Of a DNA stretch of 6,869 nucleotides, positions 1 through 6,821 are shown one piece after another. The notes under the pieces are model-generated. The model ran no database searches. It was not told where the DNA came from and was given only the letters and a program-made list of their open reading frames with translations. The translations under genes and the position numbers were made by a program. Positions within the stretch are counted from its first letter, which is position 1. Every line of letters begins with the position of its first letter. The stretch comes from an uncultured Bacteroidota bacterium (lineage in GTDB: Bacteria > Bacteroidota > Bacteroidia > Bacteroidales > UBA12481), in the NCBI GenBank assembly GCA_903832165.1, contig CAILAQ010000028.1, positions 1 to 6,869 of the forward strand. Direction: 5' to 3'.

Positions 1-1
1 A

Positions 2-733
2 CCCTATGTGGGATACATTGAGGAACTCGATCCCAATCATCAGTTTACAGCCGGTGAATTTGCAAACCAACTGAGAGCATACAAGCTTTCAAACTTCCCT
101 CCCGGTACCAACTGGTCCTATTCAAATACCGGATATGCTATCCTTGCAGAGATCATATCGAGAGTTTATTCATTCAATAAAGGTGCAGCAAAAGTGTACG
201 CTGATTATATGAATGATTACCTGATGGGCGCTTCGGCTCCGGTTCCTCTGGGTATTCATTTTCCTTATCTTGCTACCGATCAGGCGCTTCCCTGGCCAAA
301 TACTCCTTCAGTCGCTTATCTGGAAAATGGAAAGACAATCACTTATAGTAATTGTAACATGAGTTCAGGTGTTGCCGAAGGGAATGGTTATGGAACCATG
401 AGCATGCTTAATCATTATCTGAGGACATTGATGACAGGATCGAACGTACTTACAACGGAGAGCCTGAACCTGATGAAGAACGATATTTCCCCTGGGTCCA
501 CAACTTATGCACTTGGATGTGCCTATCAACTTAACCTGGGGTATGGCCATACCGGGTCAACGCATGGATATATGTCAGCCATGTTTTATGATCCGGCGAC
601 AGGAGTCTCCGTTATCGGGATGCTGCCTATGTGGGACCTGTCGAAGGGAATGGACTCTTATCAATATGCAAACACGGAATTGATTCGTGCCTGTTATAAA
701 GCTCGCATGGTTCTTGGTTATCCGGGCTATTAA
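2..733 (+). CDS. Serine hydrolase, beta-lactamase/esterase (class C) fold, 5'-truncated by window edge
   Basis: This is the C-terminal part (243 visible codons) of a penicillin-binding-protein-like serine hydrolase. The frame is open to the window edge, so the true start and the nucleophile SxxK motif lie upstream. The second active-site motif is Tyr-Ser-Asn (119-127) in the context WSYSNTGYAILAEII, the usual YxN with the following helix. The third motif is His-Thr-Gly (548-556) in GYGHTGSTHGY, in place of the KTG of true beta-lactamases. HTG or HxG is common in esterase and D-aminopeptidase-like members, so resistance to beta-lactams is not implied. A strand pair follows (residues AMFYDPATGVSVIGMLP), as expected for the closing sheet. 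The protein stops soon after the fold, with no T9SS tail or C-terminal accessory domain. The gene runs convergently toward the GH81 gene. The substrate cannot be told from sequence; a peptidase, esterase or transpeptidase relative are all possible. Confidence 0.85.
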   Translation, partial: PYVGYIEELDPNHQFTAGEFANQLRAYKLSNFPPGTNWSYSNTGYAILAEIISRVYSFNKGAAKVYADYMNDYLMGASAPVPLGIHFPYLATDQALPWPNTPSVAYLENGKTITYSNCNMSSGVAEGNGYGTMSMLNHYLRTLMTGSNVLTTESLNLMKNDISPGSTTYALGCAYQLNLGYGHTGSTHGYMSAMFYDPATGVSVIGMLPMWDLSKGMDSYQYANTELIRACYKARMVLGYPGY

Positions 734-768
734 GACAACTTTGCCGGAGTGGTATTTGAATTCAAGGT

Positions 769-800
769 TAGTCAGGTAAAATGGTTTGCAACCCTGACTA
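769..800. terminator. Candidate bidirectional terminator hairpin between convergent genes
   Basis: An 8-bp perfect inverted repeat, TAGTCAGG (769-776) and CCTGACTA (793-800), is separated by a 16-nt loop. It lies between the ends of the serine hydrolase and GH81 genes. The loop region also allows a smaller competing hairpin, GGTT-TGC-AACC (783-793). The distal arm contains the GH81 stop codon (TAG on the minus strand, 800-798). There is no strong U-tract on either side, so intrinsic termination is only a suggestion based on position and symmetry. Confidence 0.35.
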
Positions 801-3800
801 CTGATTCTTAATGAGTTTCCTGGTTATATTACTTCTGCTGCCGGCTACATTGATAATGTAAATCCCCATAGGTAATCCTCTGACATCAATGGTTTCCGTA
901 GTTGATGATGAAATTTTACGGATCAGCAATTTTCCGTTTATGCTGTACAGGGAGATGATTGCATTTTCGCCCGGATTATTCAGGGTCAGTTTATCAGTTA
1001 CCGGATTGGGGAAAATGGAAAACGTCTCGCTGCTCATTTCCGGAATTCCTGTGCTGCCTGCGCTGCAACTCCCGATTTCATAGGAATGTTTCGATGTCAT
1101 GGTATTTCGTTCTCCGGCGCCGGGATAGGAATAGGTATAATAAAAATAGATGTTGATTCCTTCGCCGGCGGTGATCCTGTAAGGTGTGCCGGGCGTTACA
1201 TTATATCCGGGAAAGGGCCCGGTGGTGCTGGTGCCGTAATATAAAATGCAGGTTGGATTTCCAACGCCTGCCGTGCCGGGGATAAAGGTGAGCGTGGGAT
1301 TGTTTTTATCGGTTGAGAATTGATAGGTATAATCACCGCTCGCAGGCCCGCCGTTGCAGGGCGGAGCCTGGGTTATCCGGATTGAAATCGCTGCGGAGGT
1401 TTTAACGGCTCCTTCATTATCGGTAGCTTTTGCCGTGATAAAGTGATCTCCCATACTACCGCCTGCCCAGGTAAAATTGTACGGACGGGTGGTGGCGTCA
1501 CCAATTTTGCCTGTTCCATCAAAAAATTCTATGAGCGATATGGTCCCGTCCAGATCGAAAGCATTCGCCGATAACTGTATGGCTTTACCTTCGTAAACCG
1601 AGAAGTGTTCAGCCGGCGAAACCATAGTGACATAAGGTTCAAGATTAGCCAGGAGCGATACCATGACGAGCACATCGTCCTGCGCCAGATGGGCTCCATT
1701 GCTTACCGTAAGTTTGAACTTATAGATCCCGCTTTCAAGATTTGATATCCGGGGGGCAGCGATTTTGTTATCTGAAAAAGTAATCAGCGAAGGCCCGTAA
1801 ATTTGCTCCCACTGATACGTTAATGGACGGTTTTCGGGATCAGCACTTAATGATCCGTTTAAATCGGCAGTGGTTGCCGGAAGGAGAACCCTGACATTGG
1901 AACCGGCTTCGGCCACCGGGTTGCTGTATCCCAGCGGACCGGACCAGGTAAAGGCCATCTTCCCGAGATTAAACTCACCATTTTCAAAGGCTATTTTCAG
2001 TATGTGTTTTCCCAAAGGCATTTCAATATTGGAAACGTTTTTATTGCTCCAGGTATCCCAGTTGCCGGTGTATCCCAGCGGAATGGATGCGGTTAATGTT
2101 TTATCGTCGAGCTCCAGATGAAAAGGGCCTCCGCCAGCGGTATTGCCTGATGCGTAGCGAAGGGAAAGACTGTATACCCCCGCCGTTTTTACATCGATGC
2201 TGTATTCCATCCATTCGCCGGCTAAAATCCAGGCCACAGTAGCACCTTCTCTGGTATCCAGAACGGCATCGACCGATTCCGTTAATCTGAAATTACCTTC
2301 ATTGGTTTTGGTGCCATCTGCATACGAAACGCCCTGGCCGGAACCTCCTTCGAACGCATCGTAATACCCGGCCTGGATAGTTCCGGGAATTTCAAAAGCA
2401 GTATCGCTATAAGGAATTTGCCTGCCCACCTGAACGGAAATCATATTGGTGATTTTCATCCGACTGCCGGCATAAACTTTGGCGTACAGGCTGTGAATGC
2501 CCAACGCCAGATCAGATACCCTTAATTGATAAGGGGCATTTTCCTCGCTCCCGATGGCCTGATCGCCATCGAAAAAATCAACTTTTGTAACGCCGGTGCC
2601 AGTAATGTTAACTGAAAGGTTCACCCTCCCGTTGGGCCACGCCTGCGAAAAATCAGAGGAGATTACCCCGGAAGCGGCCATATCTTTGCTCGTGGCCATA
2701 ACATTTGCCGGTACCTCGAGTTTATATCCGTCGGAAAAGGTAACGGTGAGAGGATTAATGGAATAGTTATGCGCAGCATAAGTGATTTCCCCGTTTTTAA
2801 TGAAGGTGGCTGCGATGGGATAATCTGCGGTTACTGTGGTATTTACTCTTCCGATAGCGTTCATGGAATGGAGCCAGTGATATGTCTGGGCATCGGATAT
2901 TCCGAATTTCAGCGAACGGCCGGGGTAGGAGTTGTATAAGTCGATGGCAGCCTGCGGATCGGAGAACGACAGATATTCCCACATCACATCGTGCCATAAA
3001 TTGGCGTTCGCTTCGTTACTGAGAATCCCGGTATTGGCCTTTATCTCATTCCAGAGCTTTTTCGCGTAAACGGTGTCCTGTCCCAGATAGAGCGATCCTC
3101 CATGAACCGGATACATTTCGATACCATAAGCGGCTGCAATATCCGAAGTCCAGAAAGTTTGATTATCGTACCCATTTCCCCATATGCGGGAAACCAGGCT
3201 GAAATTATATTCCGGTTTAAGCGTTCGTTCGTGTTTGTCGAACCAATACTCTTCCGTGGCAGTTTGTTCAGTTGTATACAGATAAATGCCGAGATCGCGG
3301 ATGGCCTTTTTGCCGGTTATGGTTCCCCAATGGATCAGGGATGAATTGAACTGCATGCTTTCAGAGCTCGATTCCTGATCGTTTCCGAATGGGAAGGTGG
3401 CAAATCCGTTGGCCCAGCAATGACCGGCGTAAGGACTGAAATTGCGCAGGAAAGGGAACTTTGTGTCATTCCGGTCGGATGAGGCGGCATCGCGTACCAG
3501 GAGATTGATCATGTCGCCCCACCGGCTTGCCCAGCCCGGGTTGAACTGTTCCACAAAAGCGGCGGCATGAATGAAATATCCCCAGTGAAAATGGTGGTCG
3601 TTAAGGTTTGAATCCTGCTGGTGACCTGCCGGATAGCCTATCAACGCCGACCAGGTTGTATTGTAGTAAAAAAGAAAAGCAACCTCTCCGGCTTCAGCCT
3701 TTAGCCAGTTTTCAAGCCTTGACCGGACTGTTGTAATCATTTTGTTGCGCGCCGTGATATTTCCCATCTGGTCGGCAATGCGTGCGGTTTGAATCAGGCG

Positions 3801-4940
3801 GTTCATGACCTGGCCTTCGTTGTATGAATCGGTCCAGGTGGCTAACCCGTCGTTCTCAATCTGCGCGACTTTTTCATTGAGCGATACCGCGCTGAAACCG
3901 GGGCTGTAACCGGCCAGGTATGGCAGGGCGGGAAGTATTCCGTGAAAAGTGTTTTCAACCATGAAGCTGTTTCCCGACAGGGTTTTTATTTCGCCACGGA
4001 TAGATGGATAACTGTAACCTGCGGGTACTGCTGATAGTGCGGACAAATGGCCCCACTGATGCGGCAATAATCCGATCAGCATATTAGTTTCAGTACCCTC
4101 TTTAACCTCAGCAGCCACTGTAAACGTACTGGTCAGTGCGGCGCTGGTTTCATTATAATTCCAGTCGACGGAGGTGTTGGCGGGAAAAACATACGCGTAC
4201 TTTTTGTACTCTCTGGCAACAGATGCAACATTGTTGGCAGCAGGAGGTATAAAGGCCATCGACCAATAATTTTTCCCATTCAGTACCGAGGTGTAAACGG
4301 TGCCATTTTTTATCCAGGTACTGCCTGCAGGTGCGTAAACAGCAAAATCAGAGCCGTTTTGTGAATCTGTAATAATCAGCATTTCGTTTTCTATGACCAC
4401 GGTGCCCTGGGTAACGTTTATCAGGGCTATATCCGTAGTTTTCTTGATGAAGTAGAGAAATGGCATGGCGATCCCCGCTGTGGCATAAAAATCATGCGTA
4501 CCATCGTTCCAGGCCATGGTAACCGTCCAGTCGGAGTAATCGGATACAGTGGCTTTGGATGCATTCAGACCGGATACGCCCACTGTAACCGGCAGCCTGT
4601 CATCGAGGGGCTGACTGCTGCCATTGGCGCCTGATGAGGGGACAATATAACTAACCACCAGGCCTTCGTTAACTGTCCGCATGGCAAGGGGGTAATTAAA
4701 CAGATTGGCGGCGTGGTCCGATTTTATCAGGGCCGACCACCAGTCGTTTGTGGGTACCGGTTTGCCGGCAGCCTTACCGCTCAGCTGCGGCGAACCCGAT
4801 GGGCAGGAGTTCCGGTTGGCGGCATCAACACCCGGAAAAACGGTGGTATAGCTTCCGCTTCCTACCTGGATAATCTGGGTGAATCCCTGAACAGATGTCA
4901 GGAGAAGAATACCTAAAAATACAACGTTGTTCGTTCTCAT
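798..4940 (-). CDS. Secreted multidomain GH81 endo-beta-1,3-glucanase with CBMs and T9SS sorting domain
   Basis: This 1380-residue protein is predicted to hydrolyse internal beta-1,3-glucan bonds outside the cell. Residues 1-21 form a signal peptide. The GH81 domain spans about 30-700: PTNDWWSALI (63-72) near its start, NDHHFHWGYFIHAAA (447-461) with D448 as likely general acid, GHCWANG (506-512), and DQESSSES (521-528), whose E523 and E527 match the family's catalytic glutamates. GH81 enzymes are inverting. Next come an Ig-like domain (about 760-838), a CBM6-like module (about 848-1000; Y873, W961, W964, N991), a PKD/REJ-like domain (about 1005-1095), a second Ig-like domain (about 1100-1190), a probable CBM56 (about 1195-1293; C1195, C1231, C1292) and a T9SS type A sorting domain (about 1305-1380; FPNPV near its start, KLIKNQ end). 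An in-frame TAG lies three codons upstream of the ATG, fixing it as the earliest ATG start. That ATG overlaps the upstream stop as ATGA, with no Shine-Dalgarno seen. The frame is intact throughout. GH81 assignment is firm; CBM56 is from recalled similarity. Confidence 0.93.
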   Translation of the reverse strand: MRTNNVVFLGILLLTSVQGFTQIIQVGSGSYTTVFPGVDAANRNSCPSGSPQLSGKAAGKPVPTNDWWSALIKSDHAANLFNYPLAMRTVNEGLVVSYIVPSSGANGSSQPLDDRLPVTVGVSGLNASKATVSDYSDWTVTMAWNDGTHDFYATAGIAMPFLYFIKKTTDIALINVTQGTVVIENEMLIITDSQNGSDFAVYAPAGSTWIKNGTVYTSVLNGKNYWSMAFIPPAANNVASVAREYKKYAYVFPANTSVDWNYNETSAALTSTFTVAAEVKEGTETNMLIGLLPHQWGHLSALSAVPAGYSYPSIRGEIKTLSGNSFMVENTFHGILPALPYLAGYSPGFSAVSLNEKVAQIENDGLATWTDSYNEGQVMNRLIQTARIADQMGNITARNKMITTVRSRLENWLKAEAGEVAFLFYYNTTWSALIGYPAGHQQDSNLNDHHFHWGYFIHAAAFVEQFNPGWASRWGDMINLLVRDAASSDRNDTKFPFLRNFSPYAGHCWANGFATFPFGNDQESSSESMQFNSSLIHWGTITGKKAIRDLGIYLYTTEQTATEEYWFDKHERTLKPEYNFSLVSRIWGNGYDNQTFWTSDIAAAYGIEMYPVHGGSLYLGQDTVYAKKLWNEIKANTGILSNEANANLWHDVMWEYLSFSDPQAAIDLYNSYPGRSLKFGISDAQTYHWLHSMNAIGRVNTTVTADYPIAATFIKNGEITYAAHNYSINPLTVTFSDGYKLEVPANVMATSKDMAASGVISSDFSQAWPNGRVNLSVNITGTGVTKVDFFDGDQAIGSEENAPYQLRVSDLALGIHSLYAKVYAGSRMKITNMISVQVGRQIPYSDTAFEIPGTIQAGYYDAFEGGSGQGVSYADGTKTNEGNFRLTESVDAVLDTREGATVAWILAGEWMEYSIDVKTAGVYSLSLRYASGNTAGGGPFHLELDDKTLTASIPLGYTGNWDTWSNKNVSNIEMPLGKHILKIAFENGEFNLGKMAFTWSGPLGYSNPVAEAGSNVRVLLPATTADLNGSLSADPENRPLTYQWEQIYGPSLITFSDNKIAAPRISNLESGIYKFKLTVSNGAHLAQDDVLVMVSLLANLEPYVTMVSPAEHFSVYEGKAIQLSANAFDLDGTISLIEFFDGTGKIGDATTRPYNFTWAGGSMGDHFITAKATDNEGAVKTSAAISIRITQAPPCNGGPASGDYTYQFSTDKNNPTLTFIPGTAGVGNPTCILYYGTSTTGPFPGYNVTPGTPYRITAGEGINIYFYYTYSYPGAGERNTMTSKHSYEIGSCSAGSTGIPEMSSETFSIFPNPVTDKLTLNNPGENAIISLYSINGKLLIRKISSSTTETIDVRGLPMGIYIINVAGSRSNITRKLIKNQ

Positions 4941-5206
4941 AAATTTCTACGTAAGCAGGATTCCGCTTGAACCATGCCACCGAGAATCAATAGCAATCCT
5001 CCACCCGCCGTGATTCCTATAGCTCCAATTCCCCTTTTATTTATTTTCTCCAGCGCAGTAGCGCATTGATCTTTTGTTAGTTCATCAATGCTGTTAACCC
5101 CATACGATTTGTACCATTGGGCCTGAGTTTGACCGGGATGTGAAAAACCGAGAATAACGCCAAAAAGCGCAATTCCGGCATATTTCCGGAACTTTCCCTG
5201 TAGCAT
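4937..5206 (-). CDS. Small exported/membrane protein overlapping the GH81 start
   Basis: This is an 89-residue protein of unknown function. Residues 1-30 look like a signal peptide (basic start, GIALFGVILG core, QTQA then Q as a plausible cleavage site). Residues 31-56 are polar and contain YGVNSIDELTKDQ. Residues 59-79 form a Gly/Ile/Leu-rich hydrophobic segment that could span a membrane. The last ten residues (AESCLRRNL end) are polar and short. The YGV-SI-(D/E)LT-xxQ block followed by a glycine-rich hydrophobic helix resembles, from memory, longer Bacteroidota hypothetical membrane proteins. This copy may therefore be C-terminally shortened. Its TGA stop shares ATGA with the GH81 start, which implies one transcript and coupled translation. 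It is first in the transcript, behind the divergent promoter region. A real gene is supported by the overlap, the signal peptide and the absence of any competing frame. Its role is not known. Confidence 0.65.
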   Translation of the reverse strand: MLQGKFRKYAGIALFGVILGFSHPGQTQAQWYKSYGVNSIDELTKDQCATALEKINKRGIGAIGITAGGGLLLILGGMVQAESCLRRNL

Positions 5207-5239
5207 AATAATGGAATTAACGGTGGTATTAAAACAAAC

Positions 5240-5274
5240 CCAATATAATGATAATTAATGGATCGCGAGCAAAA
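5240..5274 (-). promoter_or_regulatory. Candidate Bacteroidota promoter for the small protein-GH81 transcript
   Basis: Read on the minus strand, TTTTG (5274-5270) could serve as the -33 element. After a 22-nt spacer comes TATATTGG (5247-5240), one mismatch from the TAnnTTTG -7 consensus. An overlapping alternative, TGGGTTTG, is also one mismatch away. The site leaves a leader of about 25-30 nt before the ATG at 5206. This is a motif match only, and such AT-rich matches occur by chance. Confidence 0.25.
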
Positions 5275-5301
5275 GGCAGCTGAGCGTTAACAAAAAATCG
5301 G

Positions 5302-5309
5302 TACTTTTG
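5302..5309 (+). promoter_or_regulatory. Bacteroidota -7 element upstream of the lipoprotein gene
   Basis: TACTTTTG is an exact match to the TAnnTTTG -7 consensus used by the primary sigma factor of Bacteroidota. It lies 36 nt before the lipoprotein ATG, giving a leader of about 30 nt. No convincing TTTG -33 element is present at the expected distance upstream, so the promoter may be weak or activator-dependent. The 139-nt gap between the divergent genes holds nothing else I can identify. Confidence 0.4.
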
Positions 5310-5345
5310 TTATTAACCTTAAATTGTAATTAGAAGAACCATACT

Positions 5346-6110
5346 ATGAGGACAAAAAGAGTGTATTCGATTATTGTTTTAATGATGCTGGGGATTTCGA
5401 TATTAACCTCCTGTAAGAAGGAACCCATCGGATCGGTCAGTGGTTTGGTAACCGTTTACGATGCGACGTCCCCTTTGGTGAAAACTCCCATGGAAGGGGT
5501 TAAGCTTTTTCTGATTAATACCGATTTTAAGCTCGATTCGGTTGATTATGCAAATAACGTGGGTGCAATTGTCGATTCTGCCGTTACCGGTGCTGACGGC
5601 AAATATCAGATAGCAGGTATTCCTGATGGCAACTGGGCTGTCATTCCGATTCCGGATACCATTATGTACCGTTTTGAGCTCGAAAGCGCGCTGGATTCAG
5701 TCAGGTTTAACATCAATAAGGAGTTATTTACTTCCACGGTTAATTTCAAGGCCGCGAAACCGAATAGCACAGAGGATGGTTTTCATGTACGTCTTACCAT
5801 TATTAATCGTGGCCTTGGTGGGACGGTTGCCTTTTACAGGCCGGTTTTTCTGTTCAATATCGTCCCGACGATAAGACGCGTAAAAATTAATAATCAACTT
5901 AGTTCAACTGCCGATGATATAACATTGAATCTCCATTTCGGGATATTCTGTTCCTTTTATGCCGTGTCTAATAACTTTGTGGTCAAGGCTCGTGATGAGT
6001 TCGACAAACCTCAGTATACCTACTGGATCACCTACGATTATTTCAATACACCTGCCTACTCTCACTGGCAAATCGACTGGCCGGGGAAAACCATTTACCG
6101 GGTTGATTAA
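5346..6110 (+). CDS. Lipoprotein with carboxypeptidase-regulatory-like domain, function unknown
   Basis: This 254-residue protein has a lipoprotein signal peptide (residues 1-22) ending in ILTSC, with C23 as the lipidated cysteine. KKE follows, a pattern frequent in Bacteroidota lipoproteins; envelope location is likely, but inner versus surface leaflet is not settled. Residues about 28-104 resemble a carboxypeptidase-regulatory/transthyretin-like beta-sandwich: GLVTVYDA, then EGVKLFLINTD, then TGADGKYQIAGIPDGNW. Residues about 105-254 are rich in aromatic and beta-type residues and match no family I recognise. An in-frame TAG five codons upstream (5331-5333) makes this the earliest ATG. The gene is divergent from the small protein-GH81 pair, with 139 nt between them, and convergent with the barrel gene, 33 nt from its end. 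Domains of this type often sit in envelope proteins near nutrient uptake systems, but no SusC/SusD partner is visible, so a role in glucan binding would be conjecture. Confidence 0.82.
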   Translation: MRTKRVYSIIVLMMLGISILTSCKKEPIGSVSGLVTVYDATSPLVKTPMEGVKLFLINTDFKLDSVDYANNVGAIVDSAVTGADGKYQIAGIPDGNWAVIPIPDTIMYRFELESALDSVRFNINKELFTSTVNFKAAKPNSTEDGFHVRLTIINRGLGGTVAFYRPVFLFNIVPTIRRVKINNQLSSTADDITLNLHFGIFCSFYAVSNNFVVKARDEFDKPQYTYWITYDYFNTPAYSHWQIDWPGKTIYRVD

Positions 6111-6143
6111 CTCCGGAGGATAGTTTAATCCATTTGGCGTTAG

Positions 6144-6821
6144 TTAAAATCTATATTGAATTCCATAGGAAATAAAATCAGGTCGTCCAACAGCCAATTC
6201 AGCAGTTAAACCAATATGGGCTGAAACATAAGCTCTGAGTCCAAATAGAATAACCTGATACCCAAATTTGTTTTGTACAATTGGATTCCAGAATAGATCC
6301 GGTCCAATTTTCAGAAATTTCATAACCGAAGATATATCAGGGTATTTACTCAGGATATCATATAAAATTCCGTCGGTACTGGTATTTATCGCGTTTCTTT
6401 GATAACCCAGTCTGAGTCCTGAGTACATATCAATTCGTTTCTTGTTCCCATAATGAGCCAGAACCCTGGCTCCGATATTAAAACGTGTGAGATCTGCACC
6501 AACATTGCTGTTTATGGTGTCAGTTCCGGTTATTATTTCATAATTGGTAATCGCAAAGCCCATTTTCTGGTAAGAACTTATAAGACCAACACTTAACCAA
6601 TTTTTATACAGGCAGTAATCCATACTTGCCTGAATTGCCGGGTGTGAGAATGTGCTGATGTTTTTAGTTATTCCGTTCGCCTGGTTAAATATGAAACCTA
6701 TTGCACTGGAAGATAATGTTGCCGAAAAGACAAACTTATGCTCCTGATTCTGAGCAATAAGAAAGTTGCTCTGCAGGAACAGAACTATCGCATAGAAGAA
6801 AATTTTAAAAGGCTTTCTCAC
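6144..6821 (-). CDS. Outer-membrane beta-barrel-like protein, GTG start
   Basis: This 225-residue protein has a signal peptide (residues 1-23, ending LIA before Q). The rest alternates polar and hydrophobic residues in short strands separated by Gly/Asn/Asp turns (for example LSVGLISSYQKMGFAI, FNIGARVLAHYGNKKR, MYSGLRLGYQRN, GLTAELAVGRPDF). It ends in SYGIQYRF, whose C-terminal phenylalanine is typical of barrels inserted by the BAM machinery. The size fits an 8-10-strand barrel similar to the OmpA/PorT-like groups common in Bacteroidota. The start is GTG (6821-6819): an in-frame TAA lies three codons upstream, and the first internal ATG is at residue 48, beyond the signal peptide. By eye the gene is more AT-rich than the GH81 gene. 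No ligand or partner can be named. It converges on the lipoprotein gene, and the 33-nt gap shows no convincing terminator. Confidence 0.75.
   Translation of the reverse strand: MRKPFKIFFYAIVLFLQSNFLIAQNQEHKFVFSATLSSSAIGFIFNQANGITKNISTFSHPAIQASMDYCLYKNWLSVGLISSYQKMGFAITNYEIITGTDTINSNVGADLTRFNIGARVLAHYGNKKRIDMYSGLRLGYQRNAINTSTDGILYDILSKYPDISSVMKFLKIGPDLFWNPIVQNKFGYQVILFGLRAYVSAHIGLTAELAVGRPDFISYGIQYRF

Noticed and set aside
365..550. Minus-strand 61-codon frame within the serine hydrolase
   Set aside because: It is antisense to conserved coding sequence ending at the HTG motif, with no supporting feature.
889..2121. Plus-strand open frames (889-1083, 959-1156, 1870-2121) inside the GH81 gene
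   Set aside because: They lie antisense to well-recognised PKD, CBM and T9SS domain coding sequence, have no plausible domain or start signal, and overlap one another.
2797..2997. Minus-strand 66-codon frame inside the GH81 gene
   Set aside because: It is an alternate frame within the conserved GH81 coding sequence; its composition (Arg/His/Ser/Cys-rich) is typical of a shadow frame.
3102..3344. Plus-strand 80-codon frame antisense to the GH81 catalytic domain
   Set aside because: It overlaps the intact GH81 domain and shows no signal peptide, domain or ribosome-binding context.
4713..4916. Plus-strand 67-codon frame antisense to the GH81 N-terminus
   Set aside because: It is opposite the signal peptide and the PTNDWW region of GH81 and has no independent support.
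798..4940. Possible frameshift or gene fusion in the very long GH81 gene
   Set aside because: The frame is continuous, domain boundaries are clean, and signal peptide and sorting domain sit at opposite ends as in intact T9SS cargo.
5626..5874. Plus-strand 82-codon frame within the lipoprotein gene
   Set aside because: It is a second frame inside a gene with a convincing lipobox and beta-sandwich motif; its hydrophobic/Arg-rich composition is not coherent.
6111..6131. CTCCGGAG palindrome and GGAT-ATCC inverted repeat at the second convergent junction
   Set aside because: The 8-bp palindrome has no loop and the other stem is only 4 bp; neither has a T-tract, so a terminator call is not supported.
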